Origin: Candidatus Pacearchaeota archaeon
GTDB taxonomy: Archaea; Nanobdellota; Nanobdellia; UBA10117; JABICX01
Direction: 5' to 3'
Length of the DNA: 64,000 nucleotides
NCBI GenBank assembly: GCA_017608025.1
Contig: JAFCGM010000003.1
Span: forward strand, 1 to 64,000
Positions 34,445-42,010 of the stretch are shown in pieces. The notes under the pieces were generated by a model. It did not search any database. It was not told the DNA's origin and was given only the letters and a program-made list of their open reading frames with translations. Numbering within the stretch: position 1 is the first letter of the stretch; each line of letters begins with the position of its first letter. The position numbers and the translations under genes were made by a program.

Positions 34445-34455
34445 AATAATTATAA

Positions 34456-34887
34456 TTAATATCTTCCAAGAATGTCTTCCAATGGATTATAATCTGAATT
34501 TTCAATCTCTGCTATGCTTGGACCTTGTTTTGTTGACTTCTTTTCAGATTTATTATCTTTTTTTGAAGTCTCAGTCATCTTTCGAGCTAAATTTTCAGTT
34601 TCAAAAGGATTATCTTTCTTTTTTTCATCAGTTTTCTGGTTGAAGGTCATGTAAAAATTTGAATCGTCGTTTTTTTCAGAATTCATCATTGTGTAATTCT
34701 GGAAAGCACTTTCTTCTGTGTTGTGCTTTAGTTCTTTTGGCTTGGCATAATTTTCAAAACCGAAGCTTGAATTTCCTCCGTTATCTATATTTATAGTGTA
34801 TATAAAGTTTCCAGAATCTGGAGAAACTTCATACTGAATATTAAGAGTAGAATTTCCTTTGCTGCAATTTGAGCAGTAGTTTTTCAT
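34456..34887 (-). CDS. Hypothetical low-complexity protein, 143 aa
   Basis: Not recognised. It starts MKNYCSNCSKGN, a possible half zinc site. The rest is polar and disordered-looking, rich in Asn, Lys, Glu and Ser, ending SDYNPLEDILGRY. No membrane segment. Lies just behind the thymidylate kinase gene on the same strand. Confidence 0.45.
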   Translation of the reverse strand: MKNYCSNCSKGNSTLNIQYEVSPDSGNFIYTINIDNGGNSSFGFENYAKPKELKHNTEESAFQNYTMMNSEKNDDSNFYMTFNQKTDEKKKDNPFETENLARKMTETSKKDNKSEKKSTKQGPSIAEIENSDYNPLEDILGRY

Positions 34888-34941
34888 AAATAATTCTAAA
34901 AAAACTTGCTTAAAAACTTTTCTATGTTCTCTACCATACAG

Positions 34942-35577
34942 TTACAAATACGGCTCTAATTTATAAATCATCTCGTTAGTTACATCCTCAGGAGACTGAT
35001 CTGCATTAACAACAATAACTTTTCTTTCTGGTTGAAGCTCCTGAATCTTCTTTGCAGATTCTAAATAAATATTTCTAAGCTTTTTCTGAAAATCGCGCTT
35101 CTCAAAATACTCTTCTTTATCACCGCGTATTTTTCTCCTATCCAATGCAACTTCAGCAGGCAAATCAAAAAGAAGCGTAATATCTGGAATTAAAGTTCCT
35201 TTTCTAGCTTCATATTGATGAAGAGCATAAAGAATATCAAATTCTTCCCCTTGTGTTTGCTGATATGCAAGTGTTGAAAGATCATAACGAGAAACAAATA
35301 CATTGTAGCCCCATCTCAAAAAAACCCTATACTGATTTGAAAGCTCAATTCGATCATCAACATATAAATTAGCAGTTTGAAACGCACTCAATTTGTTAGG
35401 ATTGGAATTCTCAAGAAAATTAACAATCTTTATTCCAGCTTTTGTTCGGTTTGAGTTTTGCCGCGCAAGAACTATTTCATTATATTTATCTTCTGCTTTA
35501 AAATGCCTGCAAAGGGACTCTAATTGAGTATCTTTTCCGCTTCCGTCAATGCCTTCAAATGTAATAAACAATGGCAT
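34942..35577 (-). CDS. tmk: Thymidylate kinase
   Basis: 211 aa from ATG 35577. Makes dTDP from dTMP. P-loop FEGIDGSGKDTQLE, the DR-type motif around RIELSNQ and FVSRYDLSTLAYQ, and LDRRKIRGDKEEYFEKRD in the lid region. It has GKD instead of GKS/T at the P-loop end, which is unusual. I dropped a 15-residue upstream extension that runs into the eL33 terminus and lacks conservation. Confidence 0.85.
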   Translation of the reverse strand: MPLFITFEGIDGSGKDTQLESLCRHFKAEDKYNEIVLARQNSNRTKAGIKIVNFLENSNPNKLSAFQTANLYVDDRIELSNQYRVFLRWGYNVFVSRYDLSTLAYQQTQGEEFDILYALHQYEARKGTLIPDITLLFDLPAEVALDRRKIRGDKEEYFEKRDFQKKLRNIYLESAKKIQELQPERKVIVVNADQSPEDVTNEMIYKLEPYL

Positions 35578-35622
35578 TTTAACAAATAATAATTTTTTAT
35601 TTATAAAAAATTGTTCAAACAA

Positions 35623-35883
35623 TTAAACAATATCAACTTTGGTTCCAAGTGATTGTCCAGGTAGACCCTTATCATCAAATCGAACCAGAACTGCGCCAGA
35701 ATTTCCGTGAGCTTTAGTAATACTTCCAGAAATCTTTTTTCCAGAACTTGAACTCCATATAACTGTCTTTCCAACCAACTTCTCAGCATCTTCTTTCTTA
35801 GCTGAGCCCTCTGGTTGTATAATCATCCTTTTATTGTCCTGCGTGTGATGGCTTCCGCGATAATTCATAATTGTTCCTTTCAT
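35623..35883 (-). CDS. rpl35ae: Ribosomal protein eL33 (L35Ae)
   Basis: 86 aa. IMNYRGSHHTQDNKRMII, LVGKTVIWSSSSGKKISG and KAHGNSGAVLVRFDDKGLPG are the standard eL33 sequence blocks of this small beta-barrel large-subunit protein. It precedes tmk by 45 bp on the same strand. Confidence 0.93.
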   Translation of the reverse strand: MKGTIMNYRGSHHTQDNKRMIIQPEGSAKKEDAEKLVGKTVIWSSSSGKKISGSITKAHGNSGAVLVRFDDKGLPGQSLGTKVDIV

Positions 35884-36066
35884 AATAGAGTATTAATTAA
35901 GTAAAGGGTTTAAAAAGATTGCTAATTTCCTAAACTAACGCTGCACCATAAAATGTGTTTTCTAATCCTATCTATGTATAATAAAAACTCGTTTCATTTG
36001 AATTTCTTTGAAAAAGAACCTCCACTAAGAAAAATAGTTTCTTTATCCAAAACTCTTATTTCCATT

Positions 36067-36128
36067 TTATCCTATCACGATTTTCATATCAGAGCCCTTT
36101 TGGAAAAAGCGCTCGCGGAAAAACTAGC
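36067..36128 (-). repeat. Displaced C-terminal tail of the 611-aa nucleotidyltransferase gene with hairpin element
   Basis: Beyond the gene's stop (36124-36126), 36091-36128 forms a hairpin-bearing block (GCTAGTTTTTCCGCGAGCG, then CTTTTTCCAAAAGGGCTCT on the minus strand). Directly after it, 36067-36090 encodes DMKIVIG and a stop, the same seven residues that end the gene. Three codons differ, all silently (ATC/ATA, GGC/GGA, TAG/TAA). Confidence 0.8.
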
Positions 36129-37959
36129 CGATCACGATTTTCATATCGTCTGCGAGGATTTTCTTCAGAGATTCAATTGTTTTCTTTGTCAGAATTGTTG
36201 GCTTTTCAGCAAACTTTGTAACTTCTTTATCCATCTCTGTAAGAGAAGAAGTTTTAGGGTTTTTTAATTCGCCAGATTTTGTAATAGCATATTTTCGAAT
36301 CTTGCTCTTTCCTTTTTCTTCATTTATTACAAAAGCTTTTTCACCAAGAAGCCAAAGTGTAGCGTTTTTCTTTCCTCGTTCATATTCAACTTTTACTTTG
36401 TATTTTTCAATCTTGCTTCCTTTTTCTGCGCGAATCATATTATAAATGTCGCGAATCATTTGGCTTTGCTCAAATCTAAGTGAAGCAATTTGCTGCCTTG
36501 TTGACTTTTTTGTCTTTTTCAGGTCTTGAATTTTTTTAAGCAAATCAAGATATCTTAAAGGGGCTAATTTCCTTTCAACAAGGTTTTTTCTGAACAAAGA
36601 GATAAGGTCTTTTTTGCAGACTTTTGAAATTCCAAGCATTGAAAGTGCTGCGCATGATTCTTCAAAGGATTTTTCATAAAGGTCGTCAATTGCTTCCTTT
36701 ACTTTTTCATCTTCAACTGTGTCCATGAGCTTGTCAAGCCTTTCAAGGTATTTTTCAATAAGAGGAAACATTTCCTGAACAGTTGAAATATCAACTTCCT
36801 TGATTTTTCCATATTCAATGTTCTTTCTAAGGTCGAGAATTTGCTTCCAAATCTTAAGATATTTTTCTTCTAAAAGTCCTTTTTTTACAAAAGCTTGCTC
36901 AAGCTGTGCTGCAACTTCCTTTGGCGCTCCAGGCGGAATTCCTGCCATCATTAAAGCACCTTGCGTTGGAGTGCATGTAGCCCAAAAAAAATCTTCCATT
37001 GCAATTTCCTTAAGCTTTGACTTTGTTCTCTCTAAAAGCTGTTTTCCTGATTTTGTATACTGGTCAACTGCTTCTGGCGAAGGAGTAATTTTTCCTTTTT
37101 TCAAGAGAAGCTTCCAAGGTGCGAACATTCCCCTGTCATAAAGAGGAATTCCGTCTCTTAAAAATGTAAAAATAACTGGGTGAGCGTTTTTGATTGAGTT
37201 CCACATGTCAGTTAAAACATAAACTTGTACATTAAGTTCGTTTTTAATTCCAGTTACTGCAGATGCTTCATGGGCAAACTGGTAAATCATTGACATTAGC
37301 CGTTGCTTTAGTTCTGAAGAAGTTAGCCTTGTAACATCAGTGTCATCAATAACAACATAAGTGTCAATGTCAGAGCCCTCAACAGCTGTTCCCCGAATCA
37401 AGGAACCGCCAATAACATAAGAAACAACATATTTCTCGAATTTACGCAGAACTTTCATTTTGTGGACTTCTGCAAGCTTCAATGCTGAAAGCATTCCTGT
37501 GTCATAAACAATATGACCCATTGCAATCATGCTAAGAATTTCATATTTTGACTTAAGACACATGTCCCAAAGCTCGTCAAGCAAAAGAAGATTAACTTCT
37601 TCGTTTTTCAAAGTTGAAGAAGCAATTTTCTGGACTTCTTTGTCAAATTCTGCTTTTTCCTTTAGCATGTCTGCGATATTGTCTGCTTTCTTTGATTTGA
37701 GAAAAACTATAATTTCAGGTTTTTGCTCAGATTTTTGGTTTGGCTGGGGCTGAGGTGGTGTGACAACAATTCCGAGAAGCTTTTTCTTGAATTTTGATTT
37801 TAATTTTTTCTGAAAATCTTTTTTTGCCTTTTTGGCAAGAGAATTCATTTGATTTTTTATTTTATCAGTTTTGTTTTTCTGATTTTCAAGTGTTGAAAGG
37901 TTTTTCTCAAAGCCCTTTTTTATTTCCTCAATTTCTTTTTCAGATAATTGCTTTGCCAT
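36124..37959 (-). CDS. Nucleotidyltransferase (MNT type) with helical accessory domains, 611 aa
   Basis: A lysine-rich coiled N-terminus (1-70), a region resembling an added alpha/beta domain (70-170), then a nucleotidyltransferase core: GGSLIRGTAVEGSDIDTYVV shows the GS...SDxD site that binds metal and NTP. After it come INSIKNAHPVIFTFLRDGIP-like elements and a helical, HEPN-like domain with KNIEYGKIKEVDI. The C-terminal 100 residues are basic. It is a paralogue of the 283-aa protein at 38540. It lacks the tRNA-binding features of the CCA-adding enzyme. Substrate unknown. Confidence 0.75.
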   Translation of the reverse strand: MAKQLSEKEIEEIKKGFEKNLSTLENQKNKTDKIKNQMNSLAKKAKKDFQKKLKSKFKKKLLGIVVTPPQPQPNQKSEQKPEIIVFLKSKKADNIADMLKEKAEFDKEVQKIASSTLKNEEVNLLLLDELWDMCLKSKYEILSMIAMGHIVYDTGMLSALKLAEVHKMKVLRKFEKYVVSYVIGGSLIRGTAVEGSDIDTYVVIDDTDVTRLTSSELKQRLMSMIYQFAHEASAVTGIKNELNVQVYVLTDMWNSIKNAHPVIFTFLRDGIPLYDRGMFAPWKLLLKKGKITPSPEAVDQYTKSGKQLLERTKSKLKEIAMEDFFWATCTPTQGALMMAGIPPGAPKEVAAQLEQAFVKKGLLEEKYLKIWKQILDLRKNIEYGKIKEVDISTVQEMFPLIEKYLERLDKLMDTVEDEKVKEAIDDLYEKSFEESCAALSMLGISKVCKKDLISLFRKNLVERKLAPLRYLDLLKKIQDLKKTKKSTRQQIASLRFEQSQMIRDIYNMIRAEKGSKIEKYKVKVEYERGKKNATLWLLGEKAFVINEEKGKSKIRKYAITKSGELKNPKTSSLTEMDKEVTKFAEKPTILTKKTIESLKKILADDMKIVIG

Positions 37960-38111
37960 TTTACATTATTAATTATATTTTTTAGTATATAATTCTTATT
38001 TATTAACCCTTTATAATTGTTACTATTTCTTAGGAAGTACTTAATCGAAACATTTATAAAGACGTTTTTGTAACTGTTTAGTAGAGTATATTGCTCTGGA
38101 GGAAAATTAAA

Positions 38112-38438
38112 ATGGCAGACGAATACAAACCAGATCTTGAAGGATACAAACAAAGACTTGTTGACAAAATAAGAACTTTTAAGAAAATAGATATAATCGA
38201 AGATTTAAAAGAAGCTTATGCTAAAAGAATTGTCAACAGTGAAGATGCCTTAAAAGGTATAGATCTTAACAATCTTTACATCGGACCTCTTGAAAGAGCT
38301 GGAGAAAGAATAAACAAGGATTTAAAAAGAGCTAAGGATGAAAGTCCTGAAGTTCAAGCAGATATTATAATTGAAAGCATGAATCTTGCTAAAAGAATGC
38401 TTAGCTTTGATCCAGAAAGCTTAGAAGGAAGAATCTAA
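38112..38438 (+). CDS. Small helical protein, 108 aa
   Basis: Not recognised. Entirely helical and charged, from ADEYKPDLEGYKQRL to SFDPESLEGRI. ATG 38112 is chosen because GGAGG (38098-38102) gives a strong ribosome site, and CATTTATAAAG (38051-38061) a TATA box. A strong site in a genome with few of them suggests high expression. Lies between the two nucleotidyltransferase genes on the opposite strand. Confidence 0.6.
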   Translation: MADEYKPDLEGYKQRLVDKIRTFKKIDIIEDLKEAYAKRIVNSEDALKGIDLNNLYIGPLERAGERINKDLKRAKDESPEVQADIIIESMNLAKRMLSFDPESLEGRI

Positions 38439-38464
38439 GTTTAGTTTCTTCTTTTATTATTTTT

Positions 38465-38533
38465 TTAATTTCTTTTTTTAATTTTTTTCATCTCATTCAG
38501 CACTTTTAGAAAAAGCTCTGGCGGAAAAATAGC
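38465..38533 (-). repeat. Displaced C-terminal tail of the 283-aa nucleotidyltransferase gene with hairpin element
   Basis: 38498-38533 on the minus strand reads GCTATTTTTCCGCCAGAGCT, TTTTCTAAAAGTGCTG, closely related to the element behind the 611-aa paralogue. Straight after it, 38465-38497 encodes NEMKKIKKRN and a stop, compared with KEMKKIIEKRQ and stop at the end of the gene itself, which stops at 38540. Confidence 0.7.
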
Positions 38534-38539
38534 AAAAGT

Positions 38540-39391
38540 TTATTGTCTTTTTTCAATTATTTTTTTCATCTCTTTTGTGAATTTTTCAGCCAGTTTTTGA
38601 TATTCATCATACTGCTTTCCAGTGTAGCCGGCAACTTCCTTTCTAATTATTTTTTTTGATATAGTGTATAGCTTTTTTGCTATGTGAAAGTATTCTTCAT
38701 CAACATATCCTGGTTCCACAAGCTTTTTGTGAATCATATCTGCTATATAAGAAGGTGATGGTGGGATTTCTCCAATAGACATTAGTGCTGCGTGAGCTGA
38801 ATCAATCATTGCCCAGTACAAATCCACTATAGCCATGTCCATTCTCGACTTTGCCCTTTGGATGCTCGCTGGGGCCAGAGAATAATAAGTCCAGACAGAT
38901 TCTGCGCTTGGGCGGATTCTTCCATTGTAAAGAAGGACTTTCAAAGGTGCTATGAATCCCTGGTCAATCAAAGGAATTCCATCGCGAAGAATGTTTATTG
39001 CAACAGGATCTCCTGCGCGGACATATTCCCAAAATGAAGTCCAAGTCATAGTTTGAATGTGAAGCTTTTCAGGTGAAATTTTTGCAACAGTTTTTGCAAG
39101 GATTATTCTATATGTCTGAACAATTTCTTTGCTCATGCGCATTCCAACATCATCAATAATAATCAAAATATCAATATCATTTGTGGATGTTTCTCTTCTA
39201 GCGCTAGAGCCGAAAACAATAAGTCCTGCAATAAAGTCGCCCATCTCTTTGTAAATTGCCTTTGCAAAACGGTTTGCTATAGCTGAATCTGCTTTTGAAG
39301 GCAATTTCGCTTTTTTAATTTCATTTTTTGATTTCTTACTGAAGAAGCGATTTTTAATAACTTTAAATTTCATATATTGTTTTTTTAGCAT
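38540..39391 (-). CDS. Nucleotidyltransferase paralogue, 283 aa
   Basis: The core IVFGSSARRETSTNDIDILI carries the GS...DxD site. Downstream, NILRDGIPLIDQGFIAPLKV and NGRIRPSAESVWTYY match the 611-aa protein's FLRDGIPLYDRGMFAPWKLL and KGKITPSPEAVDQYT, so the two arose by duplication. A helical HEPN-like C-terminal domain follows. N-terminus is basic. It may act in the same complex or pathway as the larger paralogue; substrate unknown. Confidence 0.75.
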   Translation of the reverse strand: MLKKQYMKFKVIKNRFFSKKSKNEIKKAKLPSKADSAIANRFAKAIYKEMGDFIAGLIVFGSSARRETSTNDIDILIIIDDVGMRMSKEIVQTYRIILAKTVAKISPEKLHIQTMTWTSFWEYVRAGDPVAINILRDGIPLIDQGFIAPLKVLLYNGRIRPSAESVWTYYSLAPASIQRAKSRMDMAIVDLYWAMIDSAHAALMSIGEIPPSPSYIADMIHKKLVEPGYVDEEYFHIAKKLYTISKKIIRKEVAGYTGKQYDEYQKLAEKFTKEMKKIIEKRQ

Positions 39392-39451
39392 TATATGAAT
39401 TTAAACATTAGTAACTACTATAGTGTAGGATATATATTTTTGAGAAAACAA

Positions 39452-39532
39452 TTATTCCATTTGGAGCTCAGACCACAGCTAGAAAATCGGCTGGCGCTTT
39501 CAGTAGGTAAACAGAATACGATACCTGCAAGA
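39452..39532 (-). repeat. Displaced C-terminal tail of the TIM-barrel gene
   Basis: 39452-39478 encodes LWSELQME and a stop on the minus strand; the gene's own end encodes LWSELPME and a stop. Of the nine codons, Leu and Glu differ silently and one changes Pro to Gln. Between them lie 57 bp with CAGCTAGAAAATCGGCTGG (39476-39494), a CAGC/GCTG-clamped segment related to the GCTAG-type elements of the two nucleotidyltransferase genes but in the opposite direction. Confidence 0.7.
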
Positions 39533-39533
39533 A

Positions 39534-41411
39534 TTATTCCATTGGGAGTTCAGACCAAAGGATCCATTCTTTTGGATTTGGAGTCATTTCTCCGAAAAGG
39601 TATTTTGGCATGTAAGTAAGGCCTGAATGCGTGTCAAGAACATCTGCTCCACCAACAATATCGCCGCCAATTCTGTAAATCGGGCTGTCCATTGTCCTTA
39701 AGGCAGCTCTTAGAGATTTGTGGTCAAAATGTCCTGGCTCAACAACAACCTTTCCTTTGTAATCAGATTTTTGGAGTTTTTCCATAAATTCTTTTATTGG
39801 AACATTTCCTTCGCCAATCATCTGATGGTCGTCAACATAGCCGAAGTTGTCTGACAAGTGGACATGGCCGAGAATTCCATCCTGCTTTAGCTTATCAACT
39901 TCCTTTAGAAGCCACTTGTTAAATTCCTTGTCGCTTCCCTGAAAGTATTTCCTCCAAGTATTGGCATGAGCAATATCAAAAGTTGCCTTTATATGGTCTT
40001 CTGCGATTTTTTTTGCCTTTGACTTTGAAATTCCTTTCTGGTAAAAAGGATTGTCAACTTTTCTTCCAGGCCGATTTGGCATCTCAACTTCTGTTTCTGT
40101 AAGAAGTTCAACCATCTTTTCTCTTGATTTCTGGATAATGTTTCTGAGTTCAGAAGGGTGTCCTCCATACTGCTCTGGGAAAATGTTTTCTGGTGCAACG
40201 AAAATCGGTTTTGAGTGATCTTTTTCTTTTTTCCAAGCATAATAGCCTAGCTGAGCGTAAGAGTCTGCTGACTTTTCAAGTGAAAAGTCCTTCATTGACT
40301 TTATTCGGTTTCTCTTATCTTCAATCTCTGCAATTCTTTCCCTAGCAGAAACTGAAGCTTCCTCATGATAGCTTATTCTTCTCTGGGTTTCCCAAAGCTT
40401 CTCTTTAAGATAATGAACTGGGTCCTTGTAATGCTCTGGTGGAATCAATTTTATTATTTCATGATCTCTAAGGTATGTTGTGAAGTCTTCTTCTTTTTTT
40501 AGATGTGGTTTTAATTTCTCCCATTCCTTAAGTGCTTCCTTAATTTTTTTCTCTGTTCTTTTTCCATGGTAAAATCCTGCTTCATATTCATCTGCCTGTC
40601 CCTTGAGATGCCAGTATTCAGCATCTAACTTGTCTTTATAGAACTCTTTTGCTGCTTCGTCAGGATCATTTTTTGTTTTTTTCATGTAATAATCCCAGTC
40701 CCTTGGCTCTGGCTTGAATATTCTCTTATCTTCATCCATTTCCGCTCGTTCATATGGAATTCCTGTAACTGCTTCTCTTTTTTCTTCTTCCCTTGGAACA
40801 ATGAAGTTTTTCTGGTCTTCCCTAACAGCTGCAATTTCTCCTGTTGTTTCATCAACAAGATAGTGTGTTGTCTTGTCTGTTTCCTTGTATCCCTCAAATT
40901 TGCGGAATTTTTCCCCCTCTTCTGCTTCTGTAATTGGTCTAGGAAATTCTTGGGCGTGAACTACAACTGCGCCGCCGTCTTCAGAAACATCAGCTGCAAA
41001 ATCAATTGTCCGTTTGACTTCTTTCATTGCATTGTCCCTTGTCTCTTCACTATATCCCTGCTGACCAAGGCCCGTCATTCCTCCTATTTGAGGAGTTGCG
41101 TGGACTGAAAGTGAAATCTTATTAATTCTTGCAAGTTCGCGCATAGCCTCTCGCTCCTGGCGGCCGTGCATCTCTGGGCTGATTTGGCCTTGTGCTGAGC
41201 CTTTCTGCATAGGGCTTGACATGAATCCAAGCTCTACGTGCTTTGCTCCCTGGAAAATCTTTGCCTTAAGTGATTCCAGCTGGTCCTTCATTGGCGGAGT
41301 TGAAATTCCAAGTCCTGCTGCATTCATTAATGGATTTGAGAAATAGTATGCTGCTTCTGCATTTTTGTCCATTGCATGCCAGTAATTTCCCGGGAGATTA
41401 TATTCTACCAT
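39534..41411 (-). CDS. Xylose-isomerase-like TIM-barrel protein with large insertion, 625 aa
   Basis: Barrel strands are visible as AKHVELGFMSS, ISLSVHATPQIGG, GGAVVVHAQEF, then after a charged helical insertion (about 190-400) PIFVAPENIFPEQYG, KATFDIAHANTW, GILGHVHLSDNFGYVDDHQM and GKVVVEPGHFD. His, Asp and Glu ligands are placed as in sugar isomerases and endonuclease IV. The insertion more than doubles the usual 280 aa. One base separates it from the 159-aa gene upstream. Substrate unknown. Confidence 0.75.
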   Translation of the reverse strand: MVEYNLPGNYWHAMDKNAEAAYYFSNPLMNAAGLGISTPPMKDQLESLKAKIFQGAKHVELGFMSSPMQKGSAQGQISPEMHGRQEREAMRELARINKISLSVHATPQIGGMTGLGQQGYSEETRDNAMKEVKRTIDFAADVSEDGGAVVVHAQEFPRPITEAEEGEKFRKFEGYKETDKTTHYLVDETTGEIAAVREDQKNFIVPREEEKREAVTGIPYERAEMDEDKRIFKPEPRDWDYYMKKTKNDPDEAAKEFYKDKLDAEYWHLKGQADEYEAGFYHGKRTEKKIKEALKEWEKLKPHLKKEEDFTTYLRDHEIIKLIPPEHYKDPVHYLKEKLWETQRRISYHEEASVSARERIAEIEDKRNRIKSMKDFSLEKSADSYAQLGYYAWKKEKDHSKPIFVAPENIFPEQYGGHPSELRNIIQKSREKMVELLTETEVEMPNRPGRKVDNPFYQKGISKSKAKKIAEDHIKATFDIAHANTWRKYFQGSDKEFNKWLLKEVDKLKQDGILGHVHLSDNFGYVDDHQMIGEGNVPIKEFMEKLQKSDYKGKVVVEPGHFDHKSLRAALRTMDSPIYRIGGDIVGGADVLDTHSGLTYMPKYLFGEMTPNPKEWILWSELPME

Positions 41412-41412
41412 T

Positions 41413-41892
41413 TTAGTAAGTTTGAGTGTTCTGAGGTTTTCTCTTGTTTTTTATTAAGTCCTCTGTCTTATAAAAATCTTCTTCTGTTCGAAATTTCGGC
41501 TCTTTGATTTCAATATTTTCAAAAGAAAAGTATTTTTCATTGTCCATTGAATTTGTTTTTTTTGACTTGTATTGTGGGGATTTGGACGGAGAATACTGCG
41601 AAATTTCTGCTTCTTTATTTTTTGATATCAAAAGATTTGGAACTTTTTCCTCAAGAGAACTTGATTCAGAAGATTTTTCCTCAATTGCCTCTTCAAGTTC
41701 AAGAGTTTGGTGCTGCTTTTCTATCATAATTGTCTCTTCCATTGACGCTTTTTCAATCAGAGAAATAATTTCATTAAAAATTTCACTGTCTTTGTCTACT
41801 AATTTGAGAATTTCAAAGTACTTTTCAATTCTCAATGGAGGATCAAGCTTCTCAATTTCTGCTTTTCTCTTTTCCCATTCTTTCTGGTCCAT
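41413..41892 (-). CDS. Hypothetical acidic protein, 159 aa
   Basis: Not recognised. A helical N-terminal 60 residues (RIEKYFEILKLVDKDSEIFN) precede a polar, disordered-looking region rich in Glu, Ser and Lys. No membrane segment. Its stop codon is one base from the TIM-barrel gene start, so the two form one unit. Confidence 0.5.
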   Translation of the reverse strand: MDQKEWEKRKAEIEKLDPPLRIEKYFEILKLVDKDSEIFNEIISLIEKASMEETIMIEKQHQTLELEEAIEEKSSESSSLEEKVPNLLISKNKEAEISQYSPSKSPQYKSKKTNSMDNEKYFSFENIEIKEPKFRTEEDFYKTEDLIKNKRKPQNTQTY

Positions 41893-41983
41893 TGTCTTTT
41901 ATTAATAAATTAGAAGGGAAAATATTTATTATTTGGGTTTTGAAGAGTTACTTTAATTAAATTTGTTTTCTTTTTAGGGTGGG

Positions 41984-42006
41984 TTTTTCTTTTATTAAAA
42001 GAAAAA
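41984..42006. repeat. Perfect T/C-A/G hairpin behind the 521-aa gene
   Basis: TTTTTCTTTT-ATT-AAAAGAAAAA, a 10-bp perfect stem with a 3-nt loop, 5 bp beyond the stop of the minus-strand gene. It may be a terminator or a worn copy of the dispersed hairpin family; no duplicated gene end is seen. Confidence 0.45.
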
Positions 42007-42010
42007 AGCA

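Noticed and set aside
36124-37959. CCA-adding enzyme
   Set aside because: The nucleotidyltransferase core is present, but the domain order, the paralogue at 38540 and the HEPN-like helices do not fit archaeal CCA enzymes.
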